DNA of 64,000 nucleotides from Streptomyces qinzhouensis (GTDB taxonomy: Bacteria > Actinomycetota > Actinomycetes > Streptomycetales > Streptomycetaceae): contig NZ_CP042266.1 of assembly GCF_007856155.1 (NCBI RefSeq), forward strand, positions 620,001 to 684,000, in the 5' to 3' direction. Below are positions 44,752-52,982 of the stretch, in pieces. The notes beneath the pieces were generated by a model that was not told where the DNA came from, did no database searches, and worked only from the letters and a program-made list of their open reading frames with translations. The stretch's first letter is position 1. Every line of letters begins with the position of its first letter. Position numbers and translations under genes: made by a program.

Positions 44752-44785
44752 GTAATGCTCGGTTTCCCACCCCTCGGAGTCGCCC

Positions 44786-46039
44786 GTGTCGTCCGCCGTG
44801 CCCGCATCGCCCCGTCTTCTCGTCGCCGACCATGTGGCCGGTGGTCTACGGGTGTTCGACCTGCCCGACGGCCGGGAGACGGCGTTCCTGCCCGGCCGCC
44901 ACCCCGCCGAGCACGCCGGATTCCTCGCGCTGCCCGGGGGCCGTACCGCCTTCGTCGACGACCGGGCGGGCGAACTGGTCGTCCTCGACCCGTACGGCCC
45001 GGACCGGGGCGGCCCGCTCACCGCGGCGACCGCGCCCGTGGCCGTACCGGCGGAACATCTGGCCGCCGATCCGGCGGGCAGGCGGATCGCCGTGACCACC
45101 GGTCTCGGCCGTAACGAGGAACCCTGGAGCGATCTGCTGACCGTCGTCGACCTGGGCGCGGACGGCGGACCGCGCGCGGTGCGGGTGCGGACCAGGACAG
45201 GTGAACCGGGGGTCGTTGTCGTACCCCCGCCGGACGGCGCGGACTCCGGGGACACCTGGGTGGTGCTGCGGCAGCGCGAACCGGGGGCGCTGGCGGCGTA
45301 CTCCTGGCCGGCGCTGGCGGCGGCGCCTCCGTCCTGTCCGCCGGTGGCACCGCTCTGCGGGCTGCCGCTGCCGGACGACGGGCACGGCGACGCCTACGAC
45401 CCGGTCTCCGGGCGGCTGTTCGCGGCCGCCGGGCAGGTGGTGCACCGGGCGCGCCGGACCGGCGATGCCCTGGTCCCCGAACCGCCGCTGCCCTGGGGCG
45501 GTGACGGCCGGGGCTACTATCTGCGGCTGGACCCGGTGCGGCGGACCCTCTGGTCGACCGTACGGGGCGGGCCCGGGGAGCCGGAGCGGTGGCCCGAGTG
45601 GACGAACTGCGCCTGGTGGTACGGACTGGGCTCGGGCCTTACCGGCAGGATCCCGCTCGGTCCCGGCCTGGTGTTCCGCCTCGCCGTCGCCGCCCGGCAC
45701 CTCGCGTTCGCCCGGATCCACCCGGACGGCGACGAGCTGATCCTGCTCCGCCCGGACGGCGGCCGGGTCACGGCCCGCGTCCCGCTCCCCCCGATGGACG
45801 GCGCCCCGCGCCCGGGCGCGGCCCCCTGGGACGGCGTCCAGCGGCGGGCCGTCGCCGCGTCGCCCGGACACGATCTGATCGCCGTCACGCGCGGCGGCCA
45901 CGGGGAAGTTCACCTCGTCGACGCGGCCGCGGGCACTCTTGTCCGTACCCTGACCGTCCCCACCCCCCTGGACGAGGGCGGCCTCCTCACCCTGACGGAC
46001 CCGGCGGACGGCGCCGAGCGGGACCCGGTGGGCCGCTGA
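44786..46039 (+). CDS. Cytosolic beta-propeller protein divergent from the importer
   Basis: 417 residues from GTG 44786 with GGAG 7 bases upstream. No signal peptide. Repeating beta-blade pattern (LLVADHVAGGLRVFDLPDGRE, HAGFLALPGGRTAFVDDRAGELVVLDP, HLAADPAGRRIAVTTGLGRN, HEVHLVDAAAG-like near the end) suits a WD40/YVTN-type seven-bladed propeller. The function is unknown. Shared Zur-like control suggests work inside the cell on zinc or the metallophore, such as release or storage. It converges on lanC. Confidence 0.75.
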   Translation: MSSAVPASPRLLVADHVAGGLRVFDLPDGRETAFLPGRHPAEHAGFLALPGGRTAFVDDRAGELVVLDPYGPDRGGPLTAATAPVAVPAEHLAADPAGRRIAVTTGLGRNEEPWSDLLTVVDLGADGGPRAVRVRTRTGEPGVVVVPPPDGADSGDTWVVLRQREPGALAAYSWPALAAAPPSCPPVAPLCGLPLPDDGHGDAYDPVSGRLFAAAGQVVHRARRTGDALVPEPPLPWGGDGRGYYLRLDPVRRTLWSTVRGGPGEPERWPEWTNCAWWYGLGSGLTGRIPLGPGLVFRLAVAARHLAFARIHPDGDELILLRPDGGRVTARVPLPPMDGAPRPGAAPWDGVQRRAVAASPGHDLIAVTRGGHGEVHLVDAAAGTLVRTLTVPTPLDEGGLLTLTDPADGAERDPVGR

Positions 46040-46066
46040 CGGCCCGCTTCCGGCGGCCCCGGGGGG

Positions 46067-47251
46067 CTACCGCAGTCCCAGACAGGGCAGCCAGTCGCGC
46101 GAGGCGCCGTGGCCCGTGGTCAGCAGGGCGGCCAGAACTCCCGTCGTACCGCCGAGGAGTCCATGGTGCCAGGACGGCTCGTCCAGTTCGGGGAGCCGGC
46201 TCTCCAGATGGCGCAGCAGCCGGGCGCGGAGGGTGGCGGCGGCGGAGAGCCGGGCGTGCCGGGCGAAGGCGTCGGCGACGGCGAGGACACCCGCCGCGCC
46301 GTGGCAGAGCGCGAGGCGGTCGGCGGGCAGTTCGCCGTAGAGGTGGTAGTCCGGGTCGTAGGCGTCGGCGAGGGTGGCGAAGGCGGTCACCGCCCAGGCC
46401 GCGGTCCGTTCGTCGCCGAGGGCGTCGGCGGCGTCCCACAGGGCCCAGGTGATACCGGGGTTGCCGTAGCACCAGGCCTGCCGGGGGCGGGGGCCGGGGG
46501 CGGGCGGGGTGCCGTCGTGTCCGGCACCGTCCCAGCTCCGGACGGACCGGTCGTCGGTGAAGGACTGCCGGACCAGCCAGTCCACGGCGTGCCGCAGGGC
46601 GCGGACGAACCGTGGTTCGGGGCCCGTCCGGCGGACGGCGGCGGTCAGGGCCATGGTCAGTCCGGCGACGCCGTGGCCCGTACCGGTGTTGATCCGGCCG
46701 TGCAGCCAGTGGAGGTTGGGGTCGTTCTCGTAGCCGCCGGTACGGAGCCGGGGCAGGGCGGCGGAGTCGCAGAGCGCCGCGAGGTGGTCGGCGAGCGGCG
46801 CCGGGTGGGCGGTCGCGGCGGTGTACAGGGCGAGCAGGGTGCCCGCGGGTCCGCTGATGAGGTCGTAGTCGGGGAGGGTGACCTTCTCGGTGCGCCAGGG
46901 GCGTTGCCCGGCGGTGGTGAGGAGATGGCCGCGGACCCGGTCGGCGAGGCGCAGCAGTGGGGGGTGGAGAGCGGCCGCGTGGTGCAGGCCGACGAGGGTT
47001 CCGGCAAGTCCGGAGTCGTACAGCGCGTGGTGGTTGGGGCCGCGGCCGACGGTCGTCGCCCAGGCCGCCACGGCGCGGCGCGCGGCCCCGGTGGGCTCAC
47101 CGGTGGCGGCGACCAGCGCGGCGAGGACGGGGATACCGGGGTCGCAGGCGACGGCGGAGCCCGGACGGAACTCGTCGAGAAGGCGGACGGCCCGGTGAAG
47201 GGCCTGTGGGGAGTCCAGGGGTACGGGGGCAGTCTGAGGGCTCCACGGCAT
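46067..47251 (-). CDS. lanC: Lanthionine synthetase C family protein (LanC)
   Basis: 394 residues from ATG 47251 with GGAG 7 bases upstream. Zinc ligands of the cyclase are present: Cys261 (QAWCYGNPG), Cys316 and His317 (LALCHGAAG). The LanC alpha-toroid repeats are seen (GLAGTLVGLH, GPAGTLLALY, GHGVAGLTMAL, GAAGVLAVADAF, GTTGVLAALL). It should close thioether rings in the peptide encoded just upstream. Confidence 0.93.
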   Translation of the reverse strand: MPWSPQTAPVPLDSPQALHRAVRLLDEFRPGSAVACDPGIPVLAALVAATGEPTGAARRAVAAWATTVGRGPNHHALYDSGLAGTLVGLHHAAALHPPLLRLADRVRGHLLTTAGQRPWRTEKVTLPDYDLISGPAGTLLALYTAATAHPAPLADHLAALCDSAALPRLRTGGYENDPNLHWLHGRINTGTGHGVAGLTMALTAAVRRTGPEPRFVRALRHAVDWLVRQSFTDDRSVRSWDGAGHDGTPPAPGPRPRQAWCYGNPGITWALWDAADALGDERTAAWAVTAFATLADAYDPDYHLYGELPADRLALCHGAAGVLAVADAFARHARLSAAATLRARLLRHLESRLPELDEPSWHHGLLGGTTGVLAALLTTGHGASRDWLPCLGLR

Positions 47252-47279
47252 GGGGTGCTCCGTCCTGGGCACGGAGAGC

Positions 47280-47302
47280 CGCCCGGTCGGTACGGCCGGG
47301 CG
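47280..47302 (-). terminator. Hairpin between lanA and lanC
   Basis: CGCCCGG (47280-47286) and CCGGGCG (47296-47302) with a 9-base loop, 22 bases after the precursor stop. Probably a partial terminator that raises precursor over cyclase mRNA. Confidence 0.5.
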
Positions 47303-47323
47303 ACTCGGTCGGTCCGGATCGGA

Positions 47324-47482
47324 TCAGCAGAGGCCGATGATGGCGGTGCAGAGCAGGAGCGTGCAGACGCCGATGGTGTCGGACATGTTCTCGGCACCGG
47401 AGTCGGCGGTGGTGACGCGCTCGTCCAGCTGGTCGATGAGGGTGTCGAGGTCGGTGATCTCGGTGAGCTCGGCGATGGGCAT
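47324..47482 (-). CDS. lanA: Class I lanthipeptide precursor peptide
   Basis: 52 residues, ATG 47482 preceded by AAGGAG 7 bases upstream. An acidic leader (MPIAELTEITDLDTLIDQLD, residues 1-20) and linker (ERVTTADSGAEN) lead to a hydrophobic core at residues 34-52, SDTIGVCTLLLCTAIIGLC. Three Thr (36, 41, 46) and three Cys (40, 45, 52) can pair into three methyllanthionine rings; the TxxxC unit occurs twice in a row. It sits between lanB and lanC. A very hydrophobic core with no charge except Asp35 suggests a surfactant-like or membrane-active product. Confidence 0.9.
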   Translation of the reverse strand: MPIAELTEITDLDTLIDQLDERVTTADSGAENMSDTIGVCTLLLCTAIIGLC

Positions 47483-47502
47483 GGGGTTCTCCTTCGTTTC
47501 TC

Positions 47503-50103
47503 CTAGGGGGTGGTGACCGTCCCGGTGGCCGTCGCACAGGGGGTGCGGGGACCGGGAACGCCTGGGGTGAGCGCGGCGGCGGCGAGCGCGGCCAGCTCAT
47601 CGGGGTCCCTGGTGGGGGCGAGGGTGAGCAGCAGTTGTCCGGCGACGGCGGCGCCGTAATGGGCGGCGTCGCGCAGGATGAGCCGGTCGGGCCCGGGCAG
47701 CATCTCCTCCATCAGCAGATCGTCGCCGGGCACCGTCGCGCACAGCCGTTCGATGAGGGTGATCGCGGTGGGCGAGGTCAGGTCGACGGGCAGGGGTTTG
47801 GCCTCGGCGGAGGGCCGGACGAGGACACAGCGCGGCAGTTGTGCGGCGCGGACGAGCGCGGCGAGGGCGCGGGCCCGGGTGAAGTCCCCGTCGCGGGCGG
47901 GCCGGAACAGCTCGCGGGGTATCCGCCAGTTCGCCGGGGCGACGACGAGGTCGCCGCCGACGGTCAGCCGAGGAGTGCGGACGGTCTCCGGTGTGCGGGG
48001 GTAGGCGGCGGCGAGACCGTCGAGCCGCAGGGAGGCCGAGGCGGCGGGGTGTCCCGCGCGCAGCAGCAGTCCGGCGAGCAGATCGTACGGGGGCAGGGGG
48101 ACGCGCGTGGCGTGGTGGACCGGCAGGAGGCGTACCCCGTCGGCCTCGGCGATGAATCCGGTGCCGGGGGCGCGGCGCAGCGTGACGCGGTCGAGGGGGA
48201 GGTACCGCTGCGGGGGGCCGCCGGGCGGGCAGTACGCGGCGTGGTTCGGATCGCCGGTCCACCAGCGGGTGGTGACGGGCCGTCGGACGGCGTTGGCTGC
48301 GCGTTCCCCCGCCGGGGGCAGCAGCAGTTCGACGAAGCGGGTGCCGCTGCGGCGTTCCACCGCCGCGAGGAAGGCGCGGTAGGCGCCGACGGATCCGGGC
48401 CGGCCGTGCAGGGTGTGCAGGGCTTCGGCGAACCGGGCGTCGAGGATATGGGCGGCGGACGCGGTTTCGAGGACGGCGACGGGTCCGGCGGGGCCGGGCA
48501 GCGGGCGCAGCAGACAGTCCAGCGGCCAGGCGGGCAGGGCGTCGGCGGCGGGTGGTGCGCCGAGGGTGTCGAGGAGGGTGTGTCCGATGTCGACCGTGGT
48601 GGCATCCCGGTGGCGGTCGAGATGGGCCAGCAGATGGGCGTAGCCGGAGCCGGGGTCGTGGGCGGGGTGCCAGCCCGCGTAGCGGTGCAGCGTTCCGAGG
48701 CCGGTCGGGGGCGCTCCGTCGGAGAGGAGTTCCGCGAGGAGGGCGCCGATCGGGCGCGGCTCGTCGCCGATGGCGCCGGCCGCGGCCCGGGCGCCCGCGC
48801 CGGCGTCCGGTGCGGCGGCCAGATCGGCTTGTCGGAGCCGGTCCACCCGGGCGGCGACGGCCAGGGCGCGCCGGACCCGGTCGGCGGCGGCTTCCGGGAC
48901 CGTGGCGTCCAGGGTGCGGTAGGAGTCGACGAACCAGTCGCCGGTACGGGCGGTGCGGGCGGGGTGCGGCAGGGTGCCGGGGCGGCGCAGGTCGCGGGCG
49001 GGGACCCAGGCCCCGGTGCGGCGGCGCGGTGAACCGCAGGGCTGGAGCACTCCGAGCTGTACGAGATGGCCGAGGAAGGCGTGGAGCGCGGGGGCGCCGG
49101 CGGGTCCGGCGACGGCGCGTTCGAGGTCGGGGAGGGTCCGGGGGCCGGTGGTGAGCAGGCCGAGGACGGTGTCGAGGACCGGGGTACGGCGGACCGCGAC
49201 CTGCCGGGTCCGGGTGGGGTCCGCCGGGTCGACGCCGTAACATCGGAGCCGGCCTTCGGGGTCCGTCACATGGAGCGCGGCGGGGGCGAAGAGGGTCGCC
49301 GGGTCGCCCTCCCACGGGTCGGCGGCGGTGAGCCGGGTGCGCAGCAGATGGATGTTCTCGGCGGCGGTGGCGGCGAGGGCGCCGACGGCGGCACCGGGCG
49401 GCAGCAGCCGGGCGGGGGTGAGGGGCGTTCCGTTACGGGCGGCGGGGTCGTCCACCACCACGGGCACGGCGGCGATATGGCAGGCCCAGCCCCGGGGTGT
49501 CGTCTTCACCGCGGCCCGGGCGACGGCCCGCCACAGGTATCCGGACCGCTTGCGCAGTCGTTTGCCGGTCCAGCCCTCGCCCTCGGCGAGGATCCGGGCG
49601 ATGTCCGCGGTGAGCCCGGGGCTGGCGGTGTCGACGAACGCCCGCAGCACGGGGCTCTCGTCCAGCAGCCGCCAGGCCAGCGCGCCCACCCGCTCGCGTT
49701 CCCCGGCGAGTTCCCGTTCGAGGGCGGACTGCGCCGCGGCGGCGGCCCGGGCGTCCCGCAGCAACTCCCCGGCCTCCCGGGCCAGTGGCCAGGGCACGGC
49801 GGGCAGCCGGGTCAGCATCCCGCACTCCCCCGGCCGGGGCGCCGCGCCGGAGTGCAGTCGCCTGCGGAGGGCCAGCAGGGCGTGGCGTTCGGCGTCGGTC
49901 AGCCGGGGGTCGGGCACGATCTCGCCGAGGGCGGCGGCGAGCCGCCGGGCGCGCGCGGCCCGGCGGTCGGCGGTGTCGGCGTGGTCGGCGAGCCGGTCGG
50001 CGAGGCGGGGGTTGCCCGCGGCGGTCCACAGGGCGCACGGCACCCCGGCGATCCGGACCAGCGCGGTGCTGCCGAGCAGCGGCGGGATGTCGTGGTCCGG
50101 CAT
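47503..50103 (-). CDS. lanB: Lantibiotic dehydratase LanB, large (glutamylation) part
   Basis: 866 residues, ATG 50103 one base after the stop of the SpaB_C gene. Matches the N-terminal LanB domain: RKRSGYLWRAVARAAVKTTPRGW (about residues 190-212), FVELLLPPAGERAANAVRRP and LLPVHHATRVPLPPYDLL. It would add glutamate from Glu-tRNA to Ser/Thr of the precursor. The elimination domain is missing here and encoded separately upstream, the split form known from thiopeptide and goadsporin pathways. Confidence 0.92.
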   Translation of the reverse strand: MPDHDIPPLLGSTALVRIAGVPCALWTAAGNPRLADRLADHADTADRRAARARRLAAALGEIVPDPRLTDAERHALLALRRRLHSGAAPRPGECGMLTRLPAVPWPLAREAGELLRDARAAAAAQSALERELAGERERVGALAWRLLDESPVLRAFVDTASPGLTADIARILAEGEGWTGKRLRKRSGYLWRAVARAAVKTTPRGWACHIAAVPVVVDDPAARNGTPLTPARLLPPGAAVGALAATAAENIHLLRTRLTAADPWEGDPATLFAPAALHVTDPEGRLRCYGVDPADPTRTRQVAVRRTPVLDTVLGLLTTGPRTLPDLERAVAGPAGAPALHAFLGHLVQLGVLQPCGSPRRRTGAWVPARDLRRPGTLPHPARTARTGDWFVDSYRTLDATVPEAAADRVRRALAVAARVDRLRQADLAAAPDAGAGARAAAGAIGDEPRPIGALLAELLSDGAPPTGLGTLHRYAGWHPAHDPGSGYAHLLAHLDRHRDATTVDIGHTLLDTLGAPPAADALPAWPLDCLLRPLPGPAGPVAVLETASAAHILDARFAEALHTLHGRPGSVGAYRAFLAAVERRSGTRFVELLLPPAGERAANAVRRPVTTRWWTGDPNHAAYCPPGGPPQRYLPLDRVTLRRAPGTGFIAEADGVRLLPVHHATRVPLPPYDLLAGLLLRAGHPAASASLRLDGLAAAYPRTPETVRTPRLTVGGDLVVAPANWRIPRELFRPARDGDFTRARALAALVRAAQLPRCVLVRPSAEAKPLPVDLTSPTAITLIERLCATVPGDDLLMEEMLPGPDRLILRDAAHYGAAVAGQLLLTLAPTRDPDELAALAAAALTPGVPGPRTPCATATGTVTTP

Positions 50104-50104
50104 G

Positions 50105-50920
50105 TCACACCACCCCGTCGGAGGCGAGTGCCTCGGTCAGCAGACACTGCCGGGTGGCGGGCAGCGCGGCCCGGTTCCAGTGGAAGATCACGGCGTAGGC
50201 GGCGGCACGGCGGGGTCCGCGGACGGCCTGCCCGGCCTCGAAGTAGCCGGTCCGCCAGGCCTCGGCGGCCCGGCGGACGGCTTCGCCGTGGGCGGCGATC
50301 CGGGGCCGCCACTCCTCGGGCAGCGCGGCGAGCGCGTTCTCCCGGGGCCGCCCCCACCAGTCCCGGATCCCCTGCTCGGCCCGGAGCCGCCCGCGGTCCC
50401 CGGGGCTTGGCTCCAGGGCCCGCCCGGTCTCGCTCCGGACGACGTCCCACACCCCTCGGTGCTCCCACCCCACGACGCGGAGCCCGTCGAGGAGTTCCCG
50501 CAGCAGGAGGAGGGAGATCCGCCAAGTCGCGAGCGGCTGCCGGGTGGCGCCCTGCCGGTGGCAGTCGAGCCAGGCGAGCGCGTCTGCGGTGAACAGCCGG
50601 TGTACGTAGGGCATGGCGGCGTGCCCGCCGAAGAGATACGCCTCGGGCTCGTACACGGTGGCGACGACATCCCCGAACTCCGCGGTGCGGTCGAGCAGTT
50701 CGGCCCGGAGTCCGGGCACGTCGCCGAGTCGCCCGGCCTGAAACCGGATCCGGAGCCCGGGCGGCTTGTGCATGAAGAAGAACTCGCACGCGGGCCCTTG
50801 GCCTTGGAGCAACTCCCCGGCGAGGTCGGCGATTCGGCCGTAGAGCCGGGACGGGAGGGGGTAGGGGGTGGTGAGGTTGACCTGGACCCAGCGGTCCTCG
50901 GGGTACTCGGCATCCGGCAT
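50105..50920 (-). CDS. SpaB_C-type protein (glutamate-elimination half of a split LanB)
   Basis: 271 residues, ATG 50920 after GAGGAGGTGG. Thiopeptide-type bacteriocin biosynthesis domain: WVQVNLTTPYPLPSRLYGRI, FFFMHKPPGLRIRFQ, YEPEAYLFGGHAAM and HWNRAALPATRQCLLTEAL. With LanB it completes dehydration of Ser/Thr to Dha/Dhb. The related [4+2] cycloaddition enzymes have the same fold, but a LanC and a Cys-rich precursor here point to the elimination role. It is the first gene of the lanthipeptide operon. Confidence 0.88.
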   Translation of the reverse strand: MPDAEYPEDRWVQVNLTTPYPLPSRLYGRIADLAGELLQGQGPACEFFFMHKPPGLRIRFQAGRLGDVPGLRAELLDRTAEFGDVVATVYEPEAYLFGGHAAMPYVHRLFTADALAWLDCHRQGATRQPLATWRISLLLLRELLDGLRVVGWEHRGVWDVVRSETGRALEPSPGDRGRLRAEQGIRDWWGRPRENALAALPEEWRPRIAAHGEAVRRAAEAWRTGYFEAGQAVRGPRRAAAYAVIFHWNRAALPATRQCLLTEALASDGVV

Positions 50921-51397
50921 CGTCCACCTCCTCGTTTCACGAGTAGCGCGGCGCGGCGATTCTTCTCATGGATTCAATTTCCTGATATCCATGGCATTCA
51001 AACAGATCTCGGATTTAGTCGTATCATGGGATCACCACACCGGGCATACTTCTCCGATACCCAAAAAACCCTCTCGCCGCGTTCCGAATTATTGACGAGA
51101 AATACCTTCCATTGCCAGCTTCACCATAATTGAGGACAGCACCGAAAACGATTCCCCGGATTCCCTTGAATCGGTCGACAACGAATTCCAGTACAGCCTC
51201 GAAGCAGTCGTCACGGGATTTTCCACCTTTCCGGGCGGACCCGGCCGTGGGGCCGCGCTGGGGTGTCCGTGCCCGGCCGCCGGTTCCGGACCAGCGGCGT
51301 CCGGTGCGTCACCCGCACGTCCCGCTCCGGCTGCGGGCCGCCCCGGCAGCGCGTAGGACAGGAGGCGGAGCGGTGCCAGCGGCGGGTCGGAGGCGGA
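50921..51397. other. AT-rich divergent control region between the lanthipeptide and P450 operons
   Basis: 477 bases, unusually AT-rich from about 50955 to 51200. It must hold the minus-strand promoter of the lanthipeptide operon and perhaps the plus-strand promoter of the ferredoxin operon. A small hairpin CTCGT-TTC-ACGAG (50931-50943) overlaps the lan leader. A minus-strand 41-46 codon frame ending at 51089 (see findings) is the only candidate gene. Confidence 0.5.
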
Positions 51398-51607
51398 ATG
51401 CGGATCGTGGTGGATCTGAACCGGTGCCAGGGGTACGCCCAGTGCGCCTTCCTCGCCCCTGAGGTCTTCTTCCTCCGCGGTGACGAGGCCCTCGGCTATC
51501 GCCCCCGGGTCTCCGACGACCAGCGGGAACGGGTCGGCCGGGCGGTGGCCGCCTGTCCGGTGCAGGCGATCTCGGCCGGGCCCGCGGCGGGTGCGGATGT
51601 CGACTGA
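51398..51607 (+). CDS. 3Fe-4S ferredoxin of P450 type
   Basis: 69 residues. Cluster ligands Cys10 and Cys16 (CQGYAQC) and Cys53 (ACPVQA); the residue that would be the fourth ligand is Ala13 region, so a 3Fe-4S cluster is expected. Starts MRIVVDLNRCQG as typical for Streptomyces P450 ferredoxins. It passes electrons from the reductase next door to the P450. ATG 51398 has GGAGG 9 bases before. Confidence 0.93.
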   Translation: MRIVVDLNRCQGYAQCAFLAPEVFFLRGDEALGYRPRVSDDQRERVGRAVAACPVQAISAGPAAGADVD

Positions 51608-52982
51608 GCGCCCGCTGCCCCGGATCGACGGCTCCGTACGGCGCGTGGTCGTCGTCGGCGCCTCCCTCGCCGGACTGCGGGCGGCCGAGGCGCTGCGGGA
51701 CAGCGGTTTCGACGGGCGGCTCACGCTCGTCGGGGAGGAGGCGGAGTTCCCGTACGACCGCCCTCCGCTCTCCAAACAGGTCCTCCTCGGTGAGGCCGCG
51801 GCACATGACGCGGGGCTGCCCGCACACCGGCCCGTCGACGCGGAGTGGCGGCTCGGGGTGCGGGCCGCCGGAGTGGATCCCCTGCACCGGCAGGTGCTGC
51901 TCGCCGACGGCGACCGGCTGCCCTACGACCGGCTGCTGATCGCGACGGGGACCCGGGCCCGCCCCTGGCCGGTCCCCGAGGAGGCCGCGCTCGACGGAGT
52001 GCTCACCCTGCGGACCGCACAGGACGCCGCGGGGCTCGTGGCCCGGCTGGACGCCGGGCCGCGCCGGGTGCTGGTGATCGGGGCCGGGTTCACCGGGTCC
52101 GAGATCGCCTCGGCGTGCCGGGAGCGCGGTCTCGGCGTCACCGTCGTGGAGCGGGGTCCGGCGCCCTTGGTCGGTGCCCTGGGCGGGGTGCTGGGGAAGT
52201 TCGCGGCCGAGGTGCAGCGGGCCCACGGCGTCGACCTCCGGTGCGGGGTGACCGTCACCGCGCTGGAGGGGAGCCGCGGCCGGCTCGTCGGCGCCCGGCT
52301 CTCCGACGGCTCCCGGGTCGCGGCGGACATCGCGGTGGTCTGTCTGGGCGCGGTACGGAACACGGAGTGGCTCGACGGCTCCGGACTGGCGGCCGGCCCG
52401 AGGGGCGTGGCCTGCGACGCGGGCTGCCGGGCCTTCGACATGTACGGCATCGTCACGGACGAGGTGTTCGTCGCCGGTGACGTGGCCCGGTTCCCGCATC
52501 CGCTGTTCGGGTACCAGATGCTGTCGCTGGAGCACTGGGGCAACGCCGTCGCCCAGGCCGAGGTGGCGGCGCACAACATGGTGAGCCCGGGGCCGCGCCG
52601 CCGCCCCCATCTGACGGTGCCCGCTTTCTGGTCGGCCCAGTTCGGGCTGAACATCAAGTCCGTCGGGGTACCGACGTACTCGGACCGGGTCGTGATCGCC
52701 CAGGGGTCGCCGGAGGAGGGCCGGATGGTCGCGGTCTACGGCTACCGGGGACGGGTCACGGCGGCGGTCGCCGTCAACCGTGCCAAATGGCTGGAGCACT
52801 ATCTGCGCATGATCGAGACCGCGGCGCCGTTCCCGCCCCCGCCGGGCGCCGCCGACCGGTCCGGGGAACCGGTGCCCGTACCGTCCGACGTACCCGATCC
52901 GCGTCTGCTGTCCCACGGCCCGACGGTCGCCCTCACCGGGCACCATCCGGACCGGCACATCACCGTGGTCCGGGCGGAATGA
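51597..52982 (+). CDS. Ferredoxin reductase (FAD, putidaredoxin-reductase type)
   Basis: 461 residues; ATG 51597 overlaps the end of the ferredoxin gene. FAD-binding GASLAGLRAAEALR (about 20), ATGTRARPW, NAD-binding GAGFTGSEIASA (about 160) and the second FAD motif VFVAGDVARFP (about 290) are intact. The C-terminal 40 residues are a Pro-rich extension. It overlaps the P450 gene by ATGA, making a complete three-gene electron chain. Confidence 0.93.
   Translation: MSTERPLPRIDGSVRRVVVVGASLAGLRAAEALRDSGFDGRLTLVGEEAEFPYDRPPLSKQVLLGEAAAHDAGLPAHRPVDAEWRLGVRAAGVDPLHRQVLLADGDRLPYDRLLIATGTRARPWPVPEEAALDGVLTLRTAQDAAGLVARLDAGPRRVLVIGAGFTGSEIASACRERGLGVTVVERGPAPLVGALGGVLGKFAAEVQRAHGVDLRCGVTVTALEGSRGRLVGARLSDGSRVAADIAVVCLGAVRNTEWLDGSGLAAGPRGVACDAGCRAFDMYGIVTDEVFVAGDVARFPHPLFGYQMLSLEHWGNAVAQAEVAAHNMVSPGPRRRPHLTVPAFWSAQFGLNIKSVGVPTYSDRVVIAQGSPEEGRMVAVYGYRGRVTAAVAVNRAKWLEHYLRMIETAAPFPPPPGAADRSGEPVPVPSDVPDPRLLSHGPTVALTGHHPDRHITVVRAE

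Noticed and set aside
50105..50920. Reading the SpaB_C protein as a thiopeptide [4+2] cycloaddition enzyme
   Set aside because: The neighbouring precursor has Thr/Cys pairs and a LanC is present; no thiopeptide-like Ser/Cys-rich core is encoded.
51100..51357. Plus-strand frame encoding an acidic stretch followed by a Gly/Pro/Ala-rich end, looking like a RiPP precursor
   Set aside because: No ATG, GTG or TTG start and no ribosome site occur in frame after the upstream stop; it is opposite the other small frame in an AT-rich control region.
51130..51462. 110-codon plus-strand frame before the ferredoxin gene
   Set aside because: It runs through the AT-rich control region and overlaps the ferredoxin gene in another frame; composition is not protein-like.
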